This document shows, in pieces, positions 1-7,264 of a stretch of DNA of 11,875 nt (within the stretch, counting starts at the first letter, position 1; each line of letters begins with the position of its first letter). The stretch comes from Steroidobacteraceae bacterium. GTDB lineage: Bacteria > Pseudomonadota > Gammaproteobacteria > Steroidobacterales > Steroidobacteraceae. The stretch lies in NCBI GenBank assembly GCA_025927665.1, contig JAICKZ010000071.1:1-11875 (forward strand), given 5' to 3'. The notes beneath the pieces were generated by a model that did no database searches, had not been told where the DNA came from, and saw nothing but the letters and a program-made list of their open reading frames with translations. The position numbers and the translations under genes are program-made.

Positions 1-953
1 ATGCAAGAAACAATACTGGCAATCACGCACAAAATAGTGGTGTCATGATTCGTGGTGTGTTGCCAGAAGAGGAAGTTCATGTCACCAACATTCAACAGCA
101 CATGCGGCAGGGTAAATTGACGCAGCTCGTTGCAGAAAAATTCGGCATCATACTCGGCAATGAACTTGCCAATGAATTGCATGTAAAAATGGGGGATCAA
201 GTCATTGCGGTGGTGGCGCAGGGTGCAGTGACCGCGGCAGGAATATTTCCACGCATGCGACGCTTCACCGTCATCGGAATATTTTCAGTGGGCATGTATG
301 AATATGATCGCAACTATGCGTACATTCACATGCAAGACGCTCAAAAGCTATTCAGACTTGGCAAAGATGTTAGTGGCATTCGGCTTAAGCTTGATAATTT
401 GTTCAACGCCCAGCACATCGCTATTAATATCGCAAAAGCGCTCGGCGGTGGATATTACGTGGACGATTGGACCCGCAAACATGCAAATTTCTTTCGCTCG
501 ATCGCCATGACTAAGTCAATGATGTTTTTAATTCTGTTACTGGTGGTCGCAGTGGCAGCATTTAACGTCGTAGCAACATTGGTGATGGTCGTTAAAGACA
601 AACAATCTGACATTGCTATTTTACGTACATTGGGTGCATCACCACGTAGCATTCTTGCCGTGTTTATATTGCAAGGTACGTTGATCGGGCTGATTGGTAC
701 CATTGGTGGTGTGTTGCTGGGTTCTGTGTTGTCATGGAATCTCGAAAGTATTATCCACGGTCTTGAGCATTTATTCGGCACGCACTTTATGGATGCTAAA
801 TTATATTTCATGAGTGATTTGCCAGCATACGTAGAATGGCGCGATATCATGCAAGTGATCTTAGTTGCTTTCGGTATGTGTTGTTTGTCCACTATCTATC
901 CGGCGTGGCGTGCGGCAAGAACAGAGCCTGCGAAAGCGTTACGCCATGATTAG
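1..953 (+). CDS. Lipoprotein-releasing ABC transporter permease, LolC/LolE family (5' end cut off)
   Basis: This is the C-terminal part of an inner-membrane permease of the LolCDE complex, which extracts lipoproteins from the inner membrane for transfer to the periplasmic carrier LolA. The reading frame is open from base 3, so the gene begins outside the window; about 316 codons are present against a usual length near 400-415. The visible part starts in the periplasmic MacB-like domain (MIRGVLPEEE follows an in-frame NSGV, as is usual in the family). It ends with the FtsX domain: three hydrophobic segments and the conserved KQSDIAILRTLGASPRSI stretch that couples to the ATPase. I cannot tell LolC from LolE because the N-terminus is missing. 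No lolD ATPase gene follows, although lolD sits beside lolC in many proteobacteria; it may lie upstream. The last Asp codon and the TAG stop lie inside the inverted-repeat element at 948-1094. Confidence 0.9.
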   Translation, partial: ARNNTGNHAQNSGVMIRGVLPEEEVHVTNIQQHMRQGKLTQLVAEKFGIILGNELANELHVKMGDQVIAVVAQGAVTAAGIFPRMRRFTVIGIFSVGMYEYDRNYAYIHMQDAQKLFRLGKDVSGIRLKLDNLFNAQHIAINIAKALGGGYYVDDWTRKHANFFRSIAMTKSMMFLILLLVVAVAAFNVVATLVMVVKDKQSDIAILRTLGASPRSILAVFILQGTLIGLIGTIGGVLLGSVLSWNLESIIHGLEHLFGTHFMDAKLYFMSDLPAYVEWRDIMQVILVAFGMCCLSTIYPAWRAARTEPAKALRHD

Positions 954-1094
954 CCATCCTCAAAACTACTATGCTTGATATATCGCATTATTGCGGTGCT
1001 CGGAAGCCTCATTTATTTTCATATAAACTCCGGTTCCTGCGCTCCTATACAATGCAATCTATCTTCGCTCGCTACGTTTTGAGAATGGCTAATC
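948..1094. repeat. 147-bp MITE-like element with 19-bp terminal inverted repeats
   Basis: Bases 948-966 and the reverse complement of 1076-1094 match at 18 of 19 positions (GATTAGCCAT[C/T]CTCAAAAC). The interior is also roughly palindromic: the stretch after the left arm resembles the reverse complement of the stretch before the right arm, and the centre (about 1004-1036) has GGAA...TTCC around TTTAT...ATAAA. There is no open frame inside. Terminal inverted repeats, small size, no coding capacity and position hard against a gene end fit a miniature inverted-repeat element or an intergenic palindromic repeat family. It could also serve as a transcriptional or mRNA-stabilising structure after the lol gene. 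No second copy is visible in this window, so mobility is an inference. Confidence 0.6.
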
Positions 1095-1105
1095 AAGCTA
1101 ATCAA
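1088..1105 (+). repeat. Tandem 9-bp direct repeat GCTAATCAA x2
   Basis: Two perfect adjacent copies of GCTAATCAA start at 1088 and 1097. The first overlaps the outer end of the right inverted repeat of the element at 948-1094. It may be a slippage product or a trace of insertion; it is too short to decide. Confidence 0.5.
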
Positions 1106-1142
1106 CTAGACTTCAAAATCTTCGCGTCTGATTAACGTAATA

Positions 1143-1910
1143 ATGATGTCCATGCTTGATACATCCATTGTGCTTTGTGCCGCATTCGCCGCCGGATGTA
1201 TTGATGCCATTGTGGGTGGTGGGGGTCTTATCCAATTACCGACGTTATTTGGTGTTTATCCAAACGCTGTACCGTCCACATTGTTAAGTACTAATAAGTT
1301 CGCAAGCATCTTTGGTACCGCTAATGCGGTATGGCGTTATTCGCGTACGGTCAGCATTGCATGGCGGATGTTATTGCCACCGATGTTACTGGTATTAATT
1401 ACTTCTGCAGCGGGTGCCATCACTGCCACGCAGGTGTCGCCCAGTCATTATCGTCCGCTGGTGCCGATCTTATTGTTGCTGGTGTTGATCATTATTCTAC
1501 GTAGCAAGCATCTTGGTGATGTTCATAAACCACGCATATTTACTCGGCATCAACATGCATTTGCAATAGTTCTGATTGCAAGCATTGGATTTTATGATGG
1601 CTTCTTTGGGCCGGGTACCGGCAGTTTGTTTATGTTCGTGTTCATACGTCTGTACGGTTATGACTTTATTCATGCGGCGGCAAGTGCGCGGGTTTTAAAT
1701 GTGATGACCAATATGGCTGCCATACTCTGGTTTATTATGGCTGCACATATTATGTGGCTGCTCGGTGGTGCGATGGCCGTCAGCAATGTTGCAGGTTCTA
1801 TGCTTGGTACTCACATGGCAGTGCGTGGTGGCAATCAACTTATACGCAAAGTGTTCATTACCATTGTTGTCGCCTTGATCGCTCGAACTTTATGGGTAGC
1901 ATTTACTTAG
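1143..1910 (+). CDS. TauE/SafE-family membrane transporter (DUF81)
   Basis: The product is a 255-residue polytopic inner-membrane protein of the TauE/SafE family, whose characterised members are proposed exporters of sulfite or organosulfur anions. The N-terminus has the typical helix ending in a glycine-rich turn (DAIVGGGGLIQLPTLF, roughly residues 21-36). A similar element starts the second half (DGFFGPGTGSLFMFVF, roughly 152-167), which fits the family's internal duplication. I count about seven or eight hydrophobic segments, and the length is normal. Two adjacent ATG codons (1143 and 1146) could start it, and neither has a strong Shine-Dalgarno sequence. It is followed by gabT after a 98-bp gap, so it may or may not share that transcript. 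The substrate cannot be read from the sequence; the position next to an omega-aminotransferase is suggestive only. Confidence 0.85.
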   Translation: MMSMLDTSIVLCAAFAAGCIDAIVGGGGLIQLPTLFGVYPNAVPSTLLSTNKFASIFGTANAVWRYSRTVSIAWRMLLPPMLLVLITSAAGAITATQVSPSHYRPLVPILLLLVLIIILRSKHLGDVHKPRIFTRHQHAFAIVLIASIGFYDGFFGPGTGSLFMFVFIRLYGYDFIHAAASARVLNVMTNMAAILWFIMAAHIMWLLGGAMAVSNVAGSMLGTHMAVRGGNQLIRKVFITIVVALIARTLWVAFT

Positions 1911-2008
1911 GATTTGTTGGTCAGCCTTTGATTCGTGCACTTGGACGCGTTGAAGGAATCAGTGGAGACCTCACTTGCATTTTTCAATGACCTGCTGGAG
2001 GATGAGCC

Positions 2009-3292
2009 ATGACTCATACTAATGACCTTGCAACACGACGTTCGAATGCCATTCCGCGTGGCATCGCAACCGCCACTCCTTTCTTTGTACAGCATGCAGA
2101 GAATGCCGAAGTGTGGGATGTGGATGGTCGTCGTTTGATTGATTTCGCTTCGGGTATTGCAGTACTTAATACTGGCCATCGTCATCCACAAGTTATGGCG
2201 GCAGTACAGCAGCAGTTATTGCTGTATACGCATGTTGCTTCTCAGGTAATCGGCTATGAACCTTACATTGCATTAGCGGAGCGATTGAATGCACTGGTGC
2301 CGGTACGCGGCCCTGCTAAATCCATTTTATTCACCACGGGTTCTGAAGCGGTTGAAAATGCAATCAAGATAGCGCGCGCTGCAACGGGTCGTCCAACAGT
2401 GATTGCGTTTGGTGGTGCATTTCATGGTCGTACATTGTTTGCGTTGGCGCTAACCGGTAAAGCCATTCCGTATAAGCATGGTATAGGTCCTCTTCCTGGT
2501 GATGTTTATCGTGTTCCATTTCCCGTCTCGCATCGTGACATTACCGTAGATGATTCATTAACCGTATTGCAATCTCTCTTTAAAACTGATGCGCCACCCG
2601 ATCGCATCGCTGCAATTATTATTGAGCCGGTACAAGGTGAGGGCGGATTTAATCCAGCACCACGTGAACTGATGGTTGTATTGCGCAAATTATGTGATGA
2701 GCACGGAATAGTTTTGATTGTGGATGAAATTCAATCTGGCTTTGCACGCACCGGAAAGTTGTTCGCGTTGGAACATCATGGAATACAAGCCGATCTCATG
2801 GTGATGGCCAAGTCACTTGCAGGCGGATTGCCGCTCTCTGCGGTGACTGGCACGGCGTCATTGATGGACGCGCCAATGCCAGGAGCACTCGGTGGAACCT
2901 ATGGTGGTCCTCCTTTGTCATGTGCCGCTGCGTTGGCGGTGTTTGATGTGATCGAAAAAGAAAAGTTGTGTGAGCGTGCGAACTTTCTTGGCGCACGCGC
3001 ACGTGCAAAGCTGGAACAGTTTTCTGTCATGAAAAACTTACATCCCATTGGCAATATCCGCGGCTTTGGTGCCATGTTGGGATTTGATAGGGTAGTGGCT
3101 CATGGCAGTCGTGAAGTCGTTGTGGATGGCTCAAAGAAAATCACAACGCGCGCACATGAATTGGGCTTGGTATTGCTCGGCTGTGGAACGCAGAGCGAAG
3201 CAATTCGATTATTGTTTCCTTTAACCGCATCCGAAGCGACTGTGGATGAAGGTATGTCAATACTGGAAGAAGCTTTACGTATTGGTCAATAG
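2009..3292 (+). CDS. gabT: 4-aminobutyrate--2-oxoglutarate transaminase
   Basis: This cytoplasmic PLP enzyme moves the amino group of GABA to 2-oxoglutarate, giving succinic semialdehyde and glutamate. It is a class-III aminotransferase of 427 residues, against about 426 in E. coli GabT. Visible landmarks are TGSEAVENAIKIAR (110-123, PLP phosphate binding), FHGRT (138-142), IVDEIQSGFARTG (237-249, with Asp239 for the pyridine nitrogen) and the Schiff-base lysine Lys268 in MAKSLAGGLPL, the position used in E. coli GabT. GTYGGPPLSCAA (296-307) is the usual C-terminal cofactor loop. The ATG is set by a strong GGAGG at 1997-2001. gabD follows after 21 bp. Related omega-aminotransferases act on 5-aminovalerate, beta-alanine or taurine, but the gabD neighbour makes GABA the likely main substrate. 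Confidence 0.92.
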   Translation: MTHTNDLATRRSNAIPRGIATATPFFVQHAENAEVWDVDGRRLIDFASGIAVLNTGHRHPQVMAAVQQQLLLYTHVASQVIGYEPYIALAERLNALVPVRGPAKSILFTTGSEAVENAIKIARAATGRPTVIAFGGAFHGRTLFALALTGKAIPYKHGIGPLPGDVYRVPFPVSHRDITVDDSLTVLQSLFKTDAPPDRIAAIIIEPVQGEGGFNPAPRELMVVLRKLCDEHGIVLIVDEIQSGFARTGKLFALEHHGIQADLMVMAKSLAGGLPLSAVTGTASLMDAPMPGALGGTYGGPPLSCAAALAVFDVIEKEKLCERANFLGARARAKLEQFSVMKNLHPIGNIRGFGAMLGFDRVVAHGSREVVVDGSKKITTRAHELGLVLLGCGTQSEAIRLLFPLTASEATVDEGMSILEEALRIGQ

Positions 3293-3313
3293 CACCGAGT
3301 TAGAAATTTTGTA

Positions 3314-4798
3314 ATGAACACATCAACCCAACTCATTCCAACAACTTTACCATTGCAAGATAGAAGTTTGTTGCGCGATGCCTGCTATATCAATGGTCAA
3401 TGGGTCAAGGCCAATAGCGGCGCGATGCAATCCATTCACAATCCCGCTACTCATGAGTTAGTCGGTCGCGTGCCAATATGTGGTGAGATTGAAACTCGTG
3501 ATGCCATACAAAGTGCTCATCTGGCCATGCAGGAATGGAGTGCAGGTACTGCTGCAGAACGTGCCAAGGTATTGCGTCGCTGGTACGAATTGATGCTTGA
3601 AAACATGAACGACCTTGCGGTGATCCTGACCAGTGAACAAGGCAAGCCCATTATCGAAGCACGCAGCGAAGTCAAATATGGTGCCTCATTTATTGAATGG
3701 TTTGGTGAAGAAGCCAAACGTATGTATGGCGATGTCATTCCCACTCATATGAAAGACCGACGCTTAATAGTATTGCGACAGCCGGTTGGTGTAGTTGCGG
3801 CCATCACGCCATGGAATTTTCCCATCGCGATGATTACACGTAAGTGTGCGCCTGCGTTGGCGGCTGGATGCAGCATGGTATGTAAACCTTCACCGGAAAC
3901 ACCTTTGTCGGCATTGGCACTGGCGGAGCTTGCGCATCGCGCAGGTGTACCGCCGGGTGTATTTAATGTGGTGACTGGCGATGCGATCAAGATTGGTGGC
4001 GAGATGACTCGTAATGAACTGGTTCGCAAATTAAGTTTCACTGGGTCAACTCGTACCGGCGTCTTACTTGCGACTCAATGTGCTGCGACACTTAAAAAAG
4101 TTTCACTTGAGTTGGGTGGTAATGCACCGTTTATTGTATTTGATGATGCCGATATAGATGCTGCGATAGCAGGTGCGATCATCAGCAAGTTTCGTAACTC
4201 GGGTCAAACCTGTGTATGTACCAATCGATTCTTGGTGCAAGCAGGCATACATGATACGTTCGTGGAGAAGTTATCGCATGCAGTCGTCAAGTTGAAGGTA
4301 GGGAATGGCATGCTCGAAGATACGATTCAAGGCCCATTGATTAATCAACACGCGGTCGAAAAAGTTGAGGCGCATATTGCCGACGCCTTGAAACAAGGTG
4401 CGCGAATTATAACGGGTGGCAAGCGGCACTCACTCGGTGGTACTTACTTCGAACCCACTGTCATCAAAGATGTCACATCTGCAATGCGAATGGCACGTGA
4501 AGAAACTTTTGGTCCCGTCGCACCTATATTTAAATTTTCCACCGAAGCAGAAGCATTGCAAATGGCGAATGCCACAGAGTTTGGATTAGCCGCTTACGTG
4601 TATACAAAAGATATGGGTCGTGCATGGCGAGTGACGGAACAAATTGAAACCGGCATGGTGGGAATTAACGTGGGATTGATATCGACTGAGATTGCACCTT
4701 TCGGTGGTATAAAGATGTCCGGCATCGGTCGTGAAGGCTCGAAATACGGACTCGATGATTACACCGAACTTAAATATATGTGCATGGGCTTGAGTTAG
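3314..4798 (+). CDS. gabD: Succinate-semialdehyde dehydrogenase
   Basis: This enzyme oxidises succinic semialdehyde, the product of the upstream transaminase, to succinate with NAD(P)+, completing entry of GABA carbon into the TCA cycle. It is a 494-residue aldehyde dehydrogenase (E. coli GabD is 482) with all core motifs: ITPWNFP with the oxyanion Asn168, KPSPETP with cofactor-binding Lys191, FTGSTRTG (242-249), the general base Glu266 in LELGGNAP, and nucleophile Cys300 in NSGQTCVC. A second cysteine, Cys302, lies two residues on. The same C-x-C loop exists in GabD and in human SSADH, where it forms a redox-switch disulfide. The start at 3314 has only a weak ribosome site; the short gap to gabT suggests one transcript. 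NADP versus NAD preference is not certain from sequence. Confidence 0.92.
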   Translation: MNTSTQLIPTTLPLQDRSLLRDACYINGQWVKANSGAMQSIHNPATHELVGRVPICGEIETRDAIQSAHLAMQEWSAGTAAERAKVLRRWYELMLENMNDLAVILTSEQGKPIIEARSEVKYGASFIEWFGEEAKRMYGDVIPTHMKDRRLIVLRQPVGVVAAITPWNFPIAMITRKCAPALAAGCSMVCKPSPETPLSALALAELAHRAGVPPGVFNVVTGDAIKIGGEMTRNELVRKLSFTGSTRTGVLLATQCAATLKKVSLELGGNAPFIVFDDADIDAAIAGAIISKFRNSGQTCVCTNRFLVQAGIHDTFVEKLSHAVVKLKVGNGMLEDTIQGPLINQHAVEKVEAHIADALKQGARIITGGKRHSLGGTYFEPTVIKDVTSAMRMAREETFGPVAPIFKFSTEAEALQMANATEFGLAAYVYTKDMGRAWRVTEQIETGMVGINVGLISTEIAPFGGIKMSGIGREGSKYGLDDYTELKYMCMGLS

Positions 4799-4811
4799 AG
4801 ATCTACTTATC

Positions 4812-6086
4812 ATGTTGTTATCCTATGTAAATGCCCATAAAAAATCTGGCAACGCCTGGCAAACTTATCTGGCACAGATAGATCGAGTGATTCCTTATCT
4901 GGGTGAGCTTGCAAAATGGGAACAATCGTTGCGACACCCGAAAAGAATTTTGATTGTTGATGTGCCAATAGAAATGGACGATGGCAATGTACATCACTTC
5001 GAAGGCTTTCGTGTGCAGCACAATTTATCGCGTGGTCCCGGCAAGGGTGGTCTGCGTATTCATCAGGATGTCACGCTTGAAGAAGTGATGGCATTGGCAG
5101 GATGGATGACCATCAAAAACGCCGCAGTGAATTTACCTTACGGTGGCGCCAAGGGCGGCATTCGCGTAGACCCAAGTACATTGTCGATGAAAGAACTGGA
5201 AAAAGTGACACGCCGTTATACCAGTGAAATTGGTTTATTGATCGGACCCACTAAAGACATTCCAGCACCCGACGTGAATACCAACAGCCAGATCATGGCG
5301 TGGATGATGGATACCTATTCAATGAACTCGGGGACCACTGCAACCGGAGTGGTCACCGGCAAGCCGGTTGACCTTGGTGGATCATTAGGACGTACCAAGG
5401 CGACTGGCCGTGGTGTATTTATGACCGGCTGCGAAGCCGCACGGCGCATGAATTTAAATATCAGTAATGCACGCGTTGCGATTCAAGGTTTTGGTAATGT
5501 GGGCAGTGCAGCAGCAGAGTTGTTTGCAGCGGCAGGCGCAAAGGTGGTTTGTATTCAGGATCAATTTTGCACCGTCTTCAATCATCATGGAATTGATATT
5601 ACTGCGGCAGTTAAAGCACATGAAGAGAAGGGACGTATTGACGACGTTGCGAATACCGAACGTATTAATGCAGAAGCATTTTGGGACGTTGATTGCGATA
5701 TCTTGATTCCTGCGGCGCTTGAGTCGCAACTCACCGCAGCACGTGCACAACGCATTAAAGCCAAGTTGGTGTTAGAAGGCGCGAATGGTCCAACACTGCC
5801 GGAAGCAGACGATGTGTTGAATGATCGTGGCATCAACGTCGTACCAGATGTGATTTGCAATGCGGGCGGTGTTATTGTCAGTTACTTCGAATGGGTGCAG
5901 GACTTCTCGAGTTTCTTCTGGACCGAAAATGAAATTAACCAACGCCTTGATAATATTATTGTGCAGGCATTACAACGGATATTTGAAGTTGCCGACAAGT
6001 TAAAGGTATCTCTGCGTGTTGCTGCATTTACTGTTGCATGTGAACGTATTTTGATGGCGCGCCAATTGCGCGGGTTGTATCCATAA
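4812..6086 (+). CDS. Glutamate dehydrogenase, hexameric ~420-residue (GdhA/GudB) type
   Basis: This enzyme reversibly deaminates glutamate to 2-oxoglutarate and ammonium. The 424 residues fit the small hexameric class. The N-terminal catalytic domain shows GPGKGGLRIH (Lys78, substrate carboxylate), MTIKNA (Lys102), PYGGAKGGI (catalytic Lys114) and PAPDVNT (catalytic Asp154). The Rossmann domain shows GFGNVGS (226-232), followed by LEGANGPTLPEAD and VICNAGGVIVSYFEWVQD. An acidic residue (Asp250) near the end of the second Rossmann strand leans toward NAD rather than NADP, but this is weak evidence. The gene lies 13 bp after gabD, so it is very probably co-transcribed. Its likely job is to recycle the glutamate made by GabT back to 2-oxoglutarate during GABA use. 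No strong Shine-Dalgarno precedes the ATG at 4812. Confidence 0.92.
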   Translation: MLLSYVNAHKKSGNAWQTYLAQIDRVIPYLGELAKWEQSLRHPKRILIVDVPIEMDDGNVHHFEGFRVQHNLSRGPGKGGLRIHQDVTLEEVMALAGWMTIKNAAVNLPYGGAKGGIRVDPSTLSMKELEKVTRRYTSEIGLLIGPTKDIPAPDVNTNSQIMAWMMDTYSMNSGTTATGVVTGKPVDLGGSLGRTKATGRGVFMTGCEAARRMNLNISNARVAIQGFGNVGSAAAELFAAAGAKVVCIQDQFCTVFNHHGIDITAAVKAHEEKGRIDDVANTERINAEAFWDVDCDILIPAALESQLTAARAQRIKAKLVLEGANGPTLPEADDVLNDRGINVVPDVICNAGGVIVSYFEWVQDFSSFFWTENEINQRLDNIIVQALQRIFEVADKLKVSLRVAAFTVACERILMARQLRGLYP

Positions 6087-6115
6087 AATTTTTTGAGATG
6101 AATGACAGACAAATT

Positions 6116-6121
6116 GAGGAG
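6116..6121 (+). promoter_or_regulatory. Ribosome binding site that sets the HiPIP start
   Basis: GAGGAG at 6116-6121 lies 3 and 6 nt before the paired ATG codons at 6125 and 6128. It rules against the longer in-frame start at 6098, which would add nine polar residues in front of the Tat signal and has no such site. Confidence 0.7.
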
Positions 6122-6127
6122 AATATG

Positions 6128-6439
6128 ATGAACGAATCCTTTAATCCATTACGTCGCACTGCACTCAAGTCACTGGTGTACGGTGCTTTGGCAACGACTG
6201 TTACTGCATCACGCAGTGAAGCACAAGCCGTCGCTCTCAAGGAAGACGATCCAACCGCAAAGGCATTGCACTATGTGGAAGATGTGCATCGTTCAAAAGA
6301 TGCCAAACCTGGCAGCATGTGTGGTACTTGTGCGGTCTATCAAGGAGCGAAAGGCTCGAAAGAAGGCCCATGCGCTGTGTTTGGCGGCAAGCTTGTTAAA
6401 TCGGGTGGATGGTGTTCGGCCTGGACGAATATCTCATAG
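6128..6439 (+). CDS. High-potential iron-sulfur protein (HiPIP), Tat-exported
   Basis: HiPIPs carry one [4Fe-4S] cluster cycling between the 2+ and 3+ states and shuttle electrons in the periplasm, classically from the cytochrome bc1 complex to reaction centres or terminal oxidases. The 103-residue precursor starts with a twin-arginine signal (NPLRRTALKS, Arg9-Arg10, then a hydrophobic stretch and a cleavage region near SEAQA). The mature part has the diagnostic pattern C-x2-C-x13-C-x13-C (Cys65, 68, 82 and 96) with the aromatic, glycine-rich C-terminus GGWCSAW. Export by Tat after cytoplasmic cluster assembly is normal for this family. ATG 6125 is an equally possible start one codon upstream. 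The gene follows the glutamate dehydrogenase by about 40 bp on the same strand, so read-through is likely. HiPIP is not a standard member of gab operons, and its partner here is unknown. Confidence 0.88.
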   Translation: MNESFNPLRRTALKSLVYGALATTVTASRSEAQAVALKEDDPTAKALHYVEDVHRSKDAKPGSMCGTCAVYQGAKGSKEGPCAVFGGKLVKSGGWCSAWTNIS

Positions 6440-6708
6440 CGCCAAAAGCTTTGTGGCTTTCGCTGGAAAAGCTCGCTCGATCATAGAGTCTTCCCAGAAA
6501 ACAACTGGCCAAAAAATAGTTGGCAAAGAACAGAGATAAAGAGTAACTGATGTCTATTCAGTCGGTTTCTCTTGGTCAAGTATTTTGCGTTCACTCGCCG
6601 CGATGCGAATGAATAAGCCCAGCTCCAAGGCGCTCAGCACAAACCGAGATACCTCACTGTGCCTATGATATCTACTATGCGGCTTCGTTCTATCCCATAG
6701 TCGTCTTT

Positions 6709-6713
6709 GGAGA
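6709..6713 (+). promoter_or_regulatory. Ribosome binding site of the secreted protein gene
   Basis: GGAGA at 6709-6713 lies 5 nt before ATG 6719. It supports that ATG over the in-frame TTG at 6707, which overlaps the site itself. Confidence 0.6.
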
Positions 6714-6718
6714 ACAAC

Positions 6719-7246
6719 ATGATTCAGTCACGCAATCGCTTTATACGAGCATTTTTATCAGTCTTATTTCTTCTCGGTGTTTCGCAGATCGCATCTGCCC
6801 AACAAGGGGTGGTATCGAGTACGTTGGGACACTATCAAGCGTATGTCTCTCCTTGGATAGGCTCGCTTGGAACACCGATAGGACTGGAGGTTCATTACAG
6901 CGTTGGTGCACTTCAAGACTTAAGTGGGCCTGCAATGTATACCGCCGTTTGCTTTTTATCTCCCACCACACCCAATGAAGCCTGTGTAGATCCCAGCGCG
7001 CGTGTGTGGGCTCGCACGAATTCTTATTCTGTCGGATCATGGCTTGTGCAGACAGTTCCTCTCGACTGTGCTAACGTCATGTACGGTAGAGTGCAAGTGT
7101 TACAACCGTATGTGCGTTATATATCCACGCTAAATTTTGCACCATGGGGACAATCTCCATATCAAGGAACGCAATTATTCTTTAGCGGCAGTACCGACAC
7201 TGCATCGATCATTACATATGGATGTAATGCGTCGGCGGTTCCATAA
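6719..7246 (+). CDS. Small secreted protein of unknown function
   Basis: I do not recognise this 175-residue protein. A clear Sec signal peptide covers about residues 1-27: basic start MIQSRNRFIR, hydrophobic core AFLSVLFLLG, and an ASA cleavage site before QQG. The mature part (about 148 residues) is rich in Ser, Thr, Tyr and Gly with alternating hydrophobic residues, which suggests beta structure. It has four cysteines (Cys78, 89, 117 and 169), enough for two periplasmic disulfides, and no lipobox or membrane anchor. The ATG is chosen from the ribosome site just before it. The gene stands alone: it is separated from the HiPIP gene by about 280 bp without features, and it converges on the damaged Cys-rich gene whose stop codon is 18 bp away. 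No function is proposed. Confidence 0.75.
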   Translation: MIQSRNRFIRAFLSVLFLLGVSQIASAQQGVVSSTLGHYQAYVSPWIGSLGTPIGLEVHYSVGALQDLSGPAMYTAVCFLSPTTPNEACVDPSARVWARTNSYSVGSWLVQTVPLDCANVMYGRVQVLQPYVRYISTLNFAPWGQSPYQGTQLFFSGSTDTASIITYGCNASAVP

Positions 7247-7264
7247 CAAGTTCGCAATCAATAA

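Noticed and set aside
455..892. Long minus-strand open frame inside the lol permease gene
   Set aside because: The plus-strand protein has clear family motifs over the whole stretch; the antisense frame has none.
6445..6460. AAAGC...GCTTT hairpin just after the HiPIP gene, a possible terminator
   Set aside because: The stem is only five pairs, mostly A-T, with no T-run after it; it is too weak to call.
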